DNA from: CAZFMJ01 sp964520045
GTDB taxonomy: Bacteria > Elusimicrobiota > Elusimicrobia > Elusimicrobiales > CAZFMJ01
Length of the DNA stretch: 43,698 nucleotides
Assembly (NCBI GenBank): GCA_964520045.1
Contig: CAZFMJ010000019.1
Location: 1-43,698, forward strand
Reading direction: 5' to 3'
Shown here: piece by piece, positions 15,775 through 24,243 of the stretch
How the letters are laid out: each line of letters starts with the position of its first letter
How positions within the stretch are numbered: position 1 is the first letter of the stretch
Translations under genes and position numbers: made by a program
The notes under the pieces: generated by a model
What the model was told of the DNA's origin: nothing
The model's input: the letters and a program-made list of their open reading frames with translations, nothing else
The model's database searches: none

Positions 15775-17805
15775 TCAGGGTTTGGTGATTACCGCAAGCG
15801 GCAGGGCGTTGTCAAAACCGCCGGCAGGAAGCGTTGGATGCTGCGCTCCTTCGGAACTTTGCACTACCGCGCTGTAAACATAATCGTAAAGCTCTGCCAG
15901 AGAAACAATGTTATCTTTGGGATTGGTATCCGCCCTGCCGGTTAAACCCTCCAAAAGATAATATGTGAACACTCCATGCGCCTTCTCGTCATTTTCCCTT
16001 GAATACTCCCGCTCACGGCTTGCGGTTAATATTACCTTCCCTCGGGTTTCACGCGCCATCCGCTGAAATTCCATCACAATGTCTTTTGTTCCTCTTAAAT
16101 CCATTCCTATTCCCCCGGAATGGCACGCATCCGCAAAGACCAAAGTCCGCAGGGGGGGAATTCTATCGGTAAGCAGCTGCTGAAATTCCTTCATTGGCAG
16201 AGCGCTGGAATACAACTCATTGATGTCGGAATCATACGCCATAAGATATGGATTTCCGAGTTTATCCACAAAACCATGTCCTGCGATAAATATAACCGCC
16301 ACATCTTCCTGTTTTGCGTCTATAAAAAATTCACCCAACGCTTTTCTCATTTCTTTTAGGTTCGCTTTCTCATTCACTAAAACCTTCTTTTTTATATCAC
16401 GGTATATTCCCAGATTTTTCTGAGTGTCAAAAAAATCGGACAACGCAGCGGCGTCGGCGGCCGCATATTTCAGTTTTTGAATCTCATCGCTCTTATACCC
16501 GTTTATTCCAATTATAACAGCCCACAGTGTCGGCAAAGACGCTTGAGTTGACATTGAACGTTCTTCCGCCTGATTTAAAACAAGCACTTTGGAATCAGAT
16601 ATAATGCCGTTTGAATTGCGCGCTTCAACGCTGATATAATTCGCGCCCGATACTAAAGGCACGGTTTCATTAAAATAAAATGTGTCTTTAACCTTAAAAT
16701 CAGGGGGCTCGGCCTTCGGCATCACAGCGATATCGCGTTTGCGCTCAACAAGCTTTCTATTTACCATCACCTGAAGTATTTCGCCGGCATCCTGCACAAA
16801 ACCGGAAATGTTTACAGTTTTTTCCGCAGTCTTATATTCGTTTTTAGGGCTCGCAATAACAATTCTTGGCCCTGAACTGCCGCCCGCATAGTGTTTATAA
16901 ACCTCCCCTAACCTGGCTGTGACAGATACTCTATGCGTAATGCCCAAATCCCCATAAGGCAATAAAGCGTAATCAAAATCTAATTTGCCTAATTTTAATC
17001 CAAATCCTGCGGTCAGCGCTGAAACAGCGCCGAGCGCTTCAAGATTTGTCGTTTTAAAACCTACCCGAAAAGCGAATACATCTTTATATAAGTACTCGCT
17101 TCCGATATGAAAACTGGCCTGATAATCCTGCGGTATATTGACATCGGAACAAAGAAGAAAGTTCGGAGTAAATTTATAAGAACTGCCGGCTCTTAAAGCG
17201 GAGGGAAGCTTAAATTCCTCATGGAATCCCATAGCAGGCCCAATATTTAGGACGCTGGCGCCGAAATTTAATTTTTCATTTGCCTTATATAAAGCCCCGA
17301 AATCAACCGCAAAACCTTTGGCAGATTCATTTTCAATTTTTTGGCTGATGGTTTTTGCGCCCAATCCCATCATAAAACGATTGCTAAAAGACATCCCGTA
17401 CGAAACGCCGATGCTCAAATCATGCGCCGTATAAGCTGAAGCTGGATTCCCAAAAGCGTCAAAGCCGCTCATTTTATCCATGCCAAGATACATTACGCCC
17501 AAGCCGAGGCCTCCTGTATCTGACACTTTTTTGCCGAGGCCGAGAAAACCATAAAAGATATCTTCATAAAGGGCGGCTCCGCTGACGCTCGCTTCAAATT
17601 GCTGTATTTCCGCAAGGCCGGCCGGATTCCAGTATAACGAATTAATATCATCGGCAACGCCGGTAAAACTTTCTCCCAGCGCGGCAGGCCTTGCGCCTAT
17701 CCCAAGTTTCAGAAATTGCGCCCCGGTAGTGCCCTCGCCGCCGGCAAAAAGGCTTTGCGAAATCATAAAAAGCGCGAAAAGAATAGTTCCTATTTTGTTC
17801 AGCAT
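15775..17805 (-). CDS. PorV/UPF0164-like barrel fused to a caspase-type peptidase (copy 1)
   Basis: 676 residues with a signal peptide (MLNKIGTILFALFMISQSLFA). Residues about 25-305 are a PorV/UPF0164-type outer-membrane barrel: GAQFLKLGIGARPAALGESF and YWNPAGLAEI are the family's N-terminal hallmark. Residues 310-410 look like an Ig-type beta-sandwich (FYFNETVPLVSGANYISVEA). From 420 to the end is a C14/caspase-fold peptidase: LWAVIIGINGYKSDEIQKL, the catalytic His in FIAGHGFVDKLG (about 509) and Cys in FADACHSGG (about 560). The ASREREYS and HGVFTYYLLEGL elements follow. Both catalytic residues are intact. Type IX secretion splits these two activities between PorV and PorU. GGGGGAGGA precedes the ATG. 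It lies 20 bases after the Kelch gene. Confidence 0.9.
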   Translation of the reverse strand: MLNKIGTILFALFMISQSLFAGGEGTTGAQFLKLGIGARPAALGESFTGVADDINSLYWNPAGLAEIQQFEASVSGAALYEDIFYGFLGLGKKVSDTGGLGLGVMYLGMDKMSGFDAFGNPASAYTAHDLSIGVSYGMSFSNRFMMGLGAKTISQKIENESAKGFAVDFGALYKANEKLNFGASVLNIGPAMGFHEEFKLPSALRAGSSYKFTPNFLLCSDVNIPQDYQASFHIGSEYLYKDVFAFRVGFKTTNLEALGAVSALTAGFGLKLGKLDFDYALLPYGDLGITHRVSVTARLGEVYKHYAGGSSGPRIVIASPKNEYKTAEKTVNISGFVQDAGEILQVMVNRKLVERKRDIAVMPKAEPPDFKVKDTFYFNETVPLVSGANYISVEARNSNGIISDSKVLVLNQAEERSMSTQASLPTLWAVIIGINGYKSDEIQKLKYAAADAAALSDFFDTQKNLGIYRDIKKKVLVNEKANLKEMRKALGEFFIDAKQEDVAVIFIAGHGFVDKLGNPYLMAYDSDINELYSSALPMKEFQQLLTDRIPPLRTLVFADACHSGGIGMDLRGTKDIVMEFQRMARETRGKVILTASREREYSRENDEKAHGVFTYYLLEGLTGRADTNPKDNIVSLAELYDYVYSAVVQSSEGAQHPTLPAGGFDNALPLAVITKP

Positions 17806-17825
17806 GCTTCAGTCCTCCCCCAAAA

Positions 17826-20800
17826 TTATCTAATTATTCCGAATTTGCCCGTTACTTTATCGCCTGTGCTGTCAGTTATGAGATATAGGTATATTCCGCT
17901 TGCTGCATTCTGCTCGTGTTTGTTTTTTAACAGCCAGTCATAACTTGCGGAAGCAATATGTTCCTTTTCAAATACCAGTTCGCCCGCTATATTGAATATC
18001 CGCATATGAACATCTTTTCCCGTTAGGCCGGCAAATGTCGCCCTGTCATGCCCGCTGCGCGCTTTGACCGGACTGGGGTAAACCTTGACTTGCGAAAGAA
18101 CTGCTCCTCCCGGAGAAACTAACGCAAAAGTGGAAAAATGCTCTGTGCTTACTTTTGCGAATTTCTGCGTTTTGTTTATTGTGACATCATTTTCCTTCTT
18201 CCACCGATTTGCCGCGCTGTCAAACGACCAGATTTCCAGATTGTCTTCCTTTACATTTGTTCCGTCAACAATGCCGTCGCTATTGCTGTCTTTGTAAGGA
18301 ATGGTTATCTCGCAATCCTCATTTAAACTCTTCTGCCCGCTGGCCAAAGAAACATCTCTTGCTTCCACCACTTCAGCCAGATTTCCTATGGGTTTTGACG
18401 ACAATGAAGGATCAACAGTCACATTGACATAATCAGAAGATTGATTAAGCGCGCCTGAGGCAATTTTCACTTCTGTCAGGGCATCCGTGTTTGTTCCGCC
18501 TACTTTTGTTATATTGTCCTTTTCATTGCGGATCTTTTCCTTCTTCTGCTGTTTTCCGGCAACAAGTTTTTCTTCTATGTCCATGTCAACATTGTTAATT
18601 GATATTGTTATGCTCATTGGAGACGGGTCCGGAATATTATTAACGTCATAAGCGATAGCGGCCAAATCATAATTGCCGTTTGAAAGGGCTGTTCCCGAAT
18701 TATCAACAAGTTCCCAATGAATAAAATACGGCCAGCTTATATCCGGATTAGGATGCACGGCATCAGCAATTGGTATTATTTCCCAGTTTTCAAGATGCGA
18801 AGGCTTATACATAAATTTGACTTTGCTGACATTTAACGGTTCCTGAACCGCTTCCGCAACTATTGTAAGCCTGTTTCCTGAAACCTTTTTGCCTGTCTGG
18901 GGAACTTTAATGACCACTTTAGGGCCTGTTGTTTTTTCCGTTATGACGGCGCTTGCTATGTTGTTGGTATCAAGATTTTCTGCGCCTCCCGCAGTTACCG
19001 GCCTCACTGAAAAATAATATGTTTCCCCGCGGTTTAATATTGGGGATGTCCATGTCCGTTCAGGATGGCTCACTGTAGCTTGAGGCGCATAATATAACGC
19101 TGTGTAATCAAGGGAGCCGGCTGTATAATATATTCTGTAAACTGACACATTACCGGACACGGATGGAGTCCATGATAAAAATATTTTTGAGTCGTCAAGC
19201 GGAATAACAGCCAAATCAGTTGTTGGTTCCGGAGGCGATGTTTGAATTAAATCAAGCTTAAAATCAAGCGCAATAGATTCACCGTCGTTTACCTGCACAG
19301 AGGCCTGAGTTTTTGTCTGATATCCGTTAGCTGTGCTTAGCACATCATAAGTTCCGGTAGAAATAATAACTCTGTAAATTCCAATAGCGTTAGACTGGGT
19401 AGTCTGGATAGTTGAGCTGTTTTGTCTTATTTCAACACGCGCTCCGGGGATAGCCGTCACGCCGTCCGTTTTAGTCACAATGCCGGTAATAATGCCATTG
19501 CCTGATGCGGGAGAAAGCGCAAAATCTTTATATATCGTCCTTTCAGAAACAACAGCAACTGCGGTTGAACTGGATTTGTATCCGGTTGCTATCACTTCCA
19601 GCGTATAACCGCCTGATGAAAGAGACAAAAGATAACTGCCTTCAATATTGGTTGAAACAGCCTTAATTACATCGGCTCCTTGTTTTGCCAATACAACGGC
19701 AGACTGCACAGCCTTCCCATCCGCTTGCGAAATAACTTTACCTGAAACATATCCGCTTTTTGCTTGCTCACTTATAGCAACAGGACCTGAAATATTATTG
19801 CTTTCATTTGACTCTGCGATATTTGAATTTGAGTCAACCTGCGCGTAAAGATTAAAAACGCCGCCTGTATAAACAAAATCCGAGTTGAACTGGGTTGTCG
19901 CCCCGATACCCAATGAATTTACTGACCAGTATTTGTCGCCAACCTGCTGTAAAGCCGGGGCATTGGTCAAATTTTTATAAAAATCTATCCAGAAAACACT
20001 ATTGACGGCCGCGCTGCCCTGGTTTTTTATAGTGACAGTATATGCCACTGTTTGACTAACCACGGGAGTGGCAGTTGATGGCACAATAGACAATACAACC
20101 AAATCAGGCTTTTCAGTTGTTCCTGAAGGATTTAACGCAAAATTGACAGTTGTTATTTGGCCGGCTGAAATTACTTTGTTCGTTTGTATGGCTGTTATAT
20201 AGCCGTTTGAAGTCACACGCACATCACATGTTCCAGTGGCTACAGTTATGGAATAATCTCCATTTATACCTGTAGTTGCGTTGGACTTCACTACTCCTGA
20301 CTGCAATGCTTCCACCAATGCTCCTGAAATTGGTGTTGTGCCGTCGGATTTTGTGATTTTGCCTGTGATGATGCCTGAACCTAATCCCAACATAGTATCA
20401 TACAATTCAGCCGAGGAAAGAGTGCTATCATTATATCCTCCGGCCACTAATACCTTGCCGTTGGATAGTAATGTCGCGGTATGATGTTGCCTCGTAGCGC
20501 TCATTGTGCCTGTGGTCGCAAATGTTCCAGCAGCGGGATCATATAACTGAGTCGAGGAAAGATATCCGCTGCCATCATATCCGCCGGTCACCAATACCTT
20601 GCCATTAGGCAGTAATGTCGCTTTATGTCCAAACTTTACATCGTTCATTGATCCTGTAGTTGCAAATATCCCGGCGGAAGAATCATATAACTCAGCTGAG
20701 GATAGCCCTATGCCATTAGTATATCCACCTGTCACCAATACCTTGCCATTAGGTAGCAATGTCGCGGTATGCACTTTTCTTATACCACTCATTGAACCTG

Positions 20801-22106
20801 TAGTGGAAAATGTTCCAGCGGAAGGATCGTATAACTCAGCTGAGGATAAGGATGCGCCGGCAGTATTACATGTGTTGCCACTACATCCACCTGTCACCAA
20901 TACCTTGCCATTAGACAGCAATGTCGCGGTATGTTCACGCCTTGTTGAGCTCATTGAACCTGTTGTAGTAAATGTTCCAGCAGCGGGATCATATAATTCA
21001 GCCGAAGAAAGAGGTATGCTGTCATTATATCCACCGGTCACCAATACCTTGCCGTTCGGCAGCAATGTTGCGGTATGGAAAGCCCTTTCCGCATTCATTG
21101 AACTTGTGGCTGCAAATGTCCCAAGGGCTGGATCGTATAACTCAGCCGAGGAGATATATGAACCGCCATTAATTCCGCCAGCCACCAACACTTTGCCGTT
21201 AGGCAACAATGTTGCGCTATAGTAATACCTCCCCATATTCATTGAGCCTGTAGTAGAAAAGGTCACGGCAATAGGATCGTATAACTCAGTTGAGGATAGA
21301 TGTGTGCTGCCGGTCCATCCACCTGCCACCAATACCTTGCCGTTCGGCAGCAATGTCGCGGTATGATTACACCTTGCGGCGCTCATTGAGCCTGTGGTGG
21401 AAAATGTTTCGCTTCCGCAACCTGATGTATAAAATTCCACGTTGTCAATATAACCATCGCCTGTAGCTCCGGGTGAATAATTATCCCCTATTTTAGAAAC
21501 ACCCAATTCACTCAGGCCTGTGATGGTTCCTACATTTTCAAGGATTCCTGAACGAAACACACTTCCATCGCTAACTTTAGTTATTTGAAATGTTAGCTTG
21601 GCCGTGCTGGCGTCATATACCGCCATATTGTGATACCATACATTCAGTTCCAATGAAGATGGGTAATAACTATCCTCAACTATTTGTCCTAAATCATTGC
21701 GCGTTCTCACCAATACACCATACCCCAGATCTCCCCGTGCATAATTGAACCAGACATATGGCTGATTTTCCATATTTCTGCCAGACCTCATTAGCCCGAA
21801 GCGGATATCACCCGCCCAACCCAGCGAAACCACTTTAACATCAAATTCAAACTTAAAAGAGCAGCCATCCCATGTGATGCTTTTGCTCCCATATTCATCG
21901 GACGCATCTTTCATTACGACCTTGTATGCCTGATTTCCTGAATCCCAGTAATAATTGGATGCGTTATTTGTTGTCCAACCAGGATCAGAAGAAAAATCTG
22001 ATGAGTAAATCAAGTTCCAACCTGCATCTGCTAGGCTTAAATCTGTTAAACCCGCAATTGATAATATAAACAGCAGAAAAATATGTGAACTGTTTTTACG
22101 AATCAT
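17826..22106 (-). CDS. Kelch-repeat exoprotein with sorting-domain-like C-terminus
   Basis: 1426 residues. A signal peptide is followed by a jelly-roll/lectin-like N-domain (about 30-225). Seven Kelch/galactose-oxidase-type repeats follow (235-570; each has HTATLLPNGKVLVTGG and SSAELYDP), which is enough for one seven-bladed propeller. Then come a carboxypeptidase-regulatory-like domain (570-655), a CARDB domain (665-772), two more carboxypeptidase-regulatory-like domains (782-955), a fibronectin III domain (958-1052) and an Ig-like domain (1060-1172). A ZU5-like module follows (1202-1332). The end (1337-1426) is VKVYPSPVKARSG, then MRIFNIAGELVFE and ASGIYLYLITDSTGDK, which resembles a type IX secretion sorting domain. 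The ATG has GGGAGG upstream. It lies between the two PorV-caspase genes with 29 and 20 base gaps. A surface or secreted adhesin-like role is likely, as a candidate substrate of the neighbours. Confidence 0.85.
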   Translation of the reverse strand: MIRKNSSHIFLLFILSIAGLTDLSLADAGWNLIYSSDFSSDPGWTTNNASNYYWDSGNQAYKVVMKDASDEYGSKSITWDGCSFKFEFDVKVVSLGWAGDIRFGLMRSGRNMENQPYVWFNYARGDLGYGVLVRTRNDLGQIVEDSYYPSSLELNVWYHNMAVYDASTAKLTFQITKVSDGSVFRSGILENVGTITGLSELGVSKIGDNYSPGATGDGYIDNVEFYTSGCGSETFSTTGSMSAARCNHTATLLPNGKVLVAGGWTGSTHLSSTELYDPIAVTFSTTGSMNMGRYYYSATLLPNGKVLVAGGINGGSYISSAELYDPALGTFAATSSMNAERAFHTATLLPNGKVLVTGGYNDSIPLSSAELYDPAAGTFTTTGSMSSTRREHTATLLSNGKVLVTGGCSGNTCNTAGASLSSAELYDPSAGTFSTTGSMSGIRKVHTATLLPNGKVLVTGGYTNGIGLSSAELYDSSAGIFATTGSMNDVKFGHKATLLPNGKVLVTGGYDGSGYLSSTQLYDPAAGTFATTGTMSATRQHHTATLLSNGKVLVAGGYNDSTLSSAELYDTMLGLGSGIITGKITKSDGTTPISGALVEALQSGVVKSNATTGINGDYSITVATGTCDVRVTSNGYITAIQTNKVISAGQITTVNFALNPSGTTEKPDLVVLSIVPSTATPVVSQTVAYTVTIKNQGSAAVNSVFWIDFYKNLTNAPALQQVGDKYWSVNSLGIGATTQFNSDFVYTGGVFNLYAQVDSNSNIAESNESNNISGPVAISEQAKSGYVSGKVISQADGKAVQSAVVLAKQGADVIKAVSTNIEGSYLLSLSSGGYTLEVIATGYKSSSTAVAVVSERTIYKDFALSPASGNGIITGIVTKTDGVTAIPGARVEIRQNSSTIQTTQSNAIGIYRVIISTGTYDVLSTANGYQTKTQASVQVNDGESIALDFKLDLIQTSPPEPTTDLAVIPLDDSKIFLSWTPSVSGNVSVYRIYYTAGSLDYTALYYAPQATVSHPERTWTSPILNRGETYYFSVRPVTAGGAENLDTNNIASAVITEKTTGPKVVIKVPQTGKKVSGNRLTIVAEAVQEPLNVSKVKFMYKPSHLENWEIIPIADAVHPNPDISWPYFIHWELVDNSGTALSNGNYDLAAIAYDVNNIPDPSPMSITISINNVDMDIEEKLVAGKQQKKEKIRNEKDNITKVGGTNTDALTEVKIASGALNQSSDYVNVTVDPSLSSKPIGNLAEVVEARDVSLASGQKSLNEDCEITIPYKDSNSDGIVDGTNVKEDNLEIWSFDSAANRWKKENDVTINKTQKFAKVSTEHFSTFALVSPGGAVLSQVKVYPSPVKARSGHDRATFAGLTGKDVHMRIFNIAGELVFEKEHIASASYDWLLKNKHEQNAASGIYLYLITDSTGDKVTGKFGIIR
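20395..21405 (-). repeat. Seven coding tandem repeats (Kelch blades)
   Basis: About 145 bp per unit. Shared DNA words include CCTTGCCGTT(A/C)GG and GTATGATT-like blocks. The units differ by scattered substitutions and one 18-bp insertion (unit 4, GCSGNTCNTAG). Confidence 0.85.
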
Positions 22107-22135
22107 TTTCCCTCCCGGTCATACCAAATATATCT

Positions 22136-24199
22136 CTATGGTCTCTCTACAGTGGCAAGCGGCAGTTCATTGTCAAAGCCGCCGGCAGGCAAAGTGGGGT
22201 GCTGACCGCCGTTGGTGTTTTTTACCACCTCGCTGAATATATAGTCGTAAACCTCTGACAGCGTAACTATGCCGTCAACCGGATTTACATCAGCCGCGCC
22301 TTTCAGGGCTTTCAAGAGGTAATATGTAAACACCCCATGAGCCTTCTCGTCATTTTCCCTGGAATACTCCCGCTCCCGGCTGGCGGTTAATATTACCTTG
22401 CCCTGGCTTCCTTTAACCATGCGGGAAAATTCAGCGATAATGTCGCTTGTGCCCCGCAAATTTGCCCCCATACTGCCTGAGTGGCAGGCATCGGCTATCA
22501 CCAAGGTGCGCTTGGGCGGAATTCTATGGGCGAGCAAATCCTTAAACTCGCTCATTGGAAGCGCTGTGGAATAAAGCCGGTCAAGAACCGAGTCATGCGC
22601 CAATAGATAAGCATCCCCCAGTTTATCCACAAAACCGTGCCCTGCAAAAAACACTATCGCGATGTCGTCTTCTCTGGCATCTATAAAAAATTCCCCCAAC
22701 GCGCTCCTCATATTTCCCAACGTGACATCTTTGTCCGAAATAATCCTACTCCTAACTTCCTTATATACTCCCATGTCTTTCTGCTGATTAAAAAAGTCGT
22801 GAAATGCGGCTGCATCTTTTACCGCATATTTTAAGGTGGGAATATTTTCATTGGCATATTTATCAATTCCAATTGCGACAAACCACAAAGTGGGCAAATT
22901 TGATTTTGCGGCAATTGGGGCAGCAGACTGCTCCGCGGATTTTCTAAAAACAACTGTCTGAGCGCTGGATATTTTGTCCGATGAATCGCGCGCTTCTATC
23001 ACAATATAATTAGGTCCGGCGACCAGCGGAACGTTTTCGCTGAAGAAAAATGTGTCTTTAACATCAAAATCCGCCGGTTTCTCTGGCTTAGGCAGCACAG
23101 ATATTCCGCGTTTGCGGTCAAGCGGCCGTCCGTTTAAGCTGACTCTTTCCACTTTTGTGTCATCCTGAATCAAGCCCGCAATATCTATAAATTTACCGAA
23201 AGTTTCATGATTATTAGCGGGAGTAGAAATTATTACTATCGGCGGATTTTTATCTATTTGTTTTGCCAGATATCCTTTCCGCCATTCGACTCTTGCCAGC
23301 GCTTTTTGATCAGCCACAGCGCCTAATCCTACGCGCAGGCTTATTCTGTGGGAAATCCCCAATACCTCATGTTTTAGAATGGCGTAATCCAAAGAAAGCC
23401 CGTAAGAGGAAAGCGAACCGCCGAAAGTCGGGTCGTTTCCATCATAGCCTGCTCTGAGCGCTAAAATATTAAAAAAATCATATTCAAGACCGCTTCTTAT
23501 TTCAGGCGACAAGTTTTCCTCACAAACCATATCCGCGGACAGCAGGAATCCGCCCGCAGTAAACGCCCCTCCTATTCTCTGCGTTCTGGGAAGTTTATCG
23601 TAACCGCCGTCTCTTTCAAGTTTGCTTCCCAAGAGGTTCTGTGATTCAAAACCCAGCCTAAATCTGCCAAAACGCGCTGAAATGCCGATATCCGCATCCC
23701 AGGCAGAGGCGGAGATATCATCCACTTTTCTGCGGATGATTTTTTGAGTGGTTCCTATTGTTATGCGCTCCCATGGATGAGCCCCCAGCCCAAGCAGAAA
23801 GGCTGTGCTGGAATCTGTTATATCGCCCAGTTGATTATTGAACGCATCTCTGCGCGTGGCGCCCGACATATTGAACTGAACGGCGGAAAAACCCAATCCC
23901 CATGGCCGGCGGAATGCGTGAGCGGCGGAAAATTCGGAAATAGATGCGCCTTCAAACAAAGTTACATGGCTCATGCGCAATCCGGTCTGATACGGCGACC
24001 CAAGCCCTGCTGGATTCCAAAAAAGAGCGTCGTGTCCCTCCGCCGCGGCGCCGTACGCTTTTCCCATTCCCAAAGCCCGGGCGCCTGAGCCAATTTCAAG
24101 AAAACCGGCAGGCGACCCGCTGTTAAAATTGCCCGCGGAAACTGAAATGCTGTTTCCGGCAATAATAAAAATGAACCCTAAAAGTTTTTTCCAATTCAT
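22136..24199 (-). CDS. PorV/UPF0164-like barrel fused to a caspase-type peptidase (copy 2)
   Basis: 687 residues, paralogous over its whole length to the product of 15775-17805. The signal peptide (MNWKKLLGFIFIIAGNSISVSA) is followed by the barrel (SPAGFLEIGSGARALGMGKA, ALFWNPAGLGSP), an Ig-like linker (about 320-430; FFFSENVPLVAGPNYIVIEA), and the caspase domain (435-687). Catalytic His is in FFAGHGFVDKLG (about 520) and Cys in IADACHSGS (about 571). The strongest identity with copy 1 is in the linker and caspase parts; the barrels have diverged. The ATG at 24199 has no clear ribosome binding site and lies 44 bases after the RCC1 gene, behind a long hairpin, so translation may depend on coupling or mRNA folding. 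Confidence 0.9.
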   Translation of the reverse strand: MNWKKLLGFIFIIAGNSISVSAGNFNSGSPAGFLEIGSGARALGMGKAYGAAAEGHDALFWNPAGLGSPYQTGLRMSHVTLFEGASISEFSAAHAFRRPWGLGFSAVQFNMSGATRRDAFNNQLGDITDSSTAFLLGLGAHPWERITIGTTQKIIRRKVDDISASAWDADIGISARFGRFRLGFESQNLLGSKLERDGGYDKLPRTQRIGGAFTAGGFLLSADMVCEENLSPEIRSGLEYDFFNILALRAGYDGNDPTFGGSLSSYGLSLDYAILKHEVLGISHRISLRVGLGAVADQKALARVEWRKGYLAKQIDKNPPIVIISTPANNHETFGKFIDIAGLIQDDTKVERVSLNGRPLDRKRGISVLPKPEKPADFDVKDTFFFSENVPLVAGPNYIVIEARDSSDKISSAQTVVFRKSAEQSAAPIAAKSNLPTLWFVAIGIDKYANENIPTLKYAVKDAAAFHDFFNQQKDMGVYKEVRSRIISDKDVTLGNMRSALGEFFIDAREDDIAIVFFAGHGFVDKLGDAYLLAHDSVLDRLYSTALPMSEFKDLLAHRIPPKRTLVIADACHSGSMGANLRGTSDIIAEFSRMVKGSQGKVILTASREREYSRENDEKAHGVFTYYLLKALKGAADVNPVDGIVTLSEVYDYIFSEVVKNTNGGQHPTLPAGGFDNELPLATVERP

Positions 24200-24212
24200 A
24201 CTGTTACTTATT

Positions 24213-24241
24213 CAAATTGACCGCTAAAAGCGGTCAATTTG
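24213..24241 (-). promoter_or_regulatory. Intercistronic hairpin between RCC1 and PorV-caspase genes
   Basis: CAAATTGACCGCT (24213-24225) and AGCGGTCAATTTG (24229-24241) form a perfect 13-bp stem with a 3-base loop. It starts directly after the RCC1 stop codon and ends 14 bases before the start of the next gene. It lacks a T-run, so attenuation, processing or protection of the upstream mRNA is more likely than termination. Confidence 0.75.
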
Positions 24242-24243
24242 AG

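Noticed and set aside
20599..21222. 207-codon open frame on the plus strand
   Set aside because: It is antisense to the Kelch repeats, and its openness follows from the repeat codon pattern. It has no ribosome binding site or family match.
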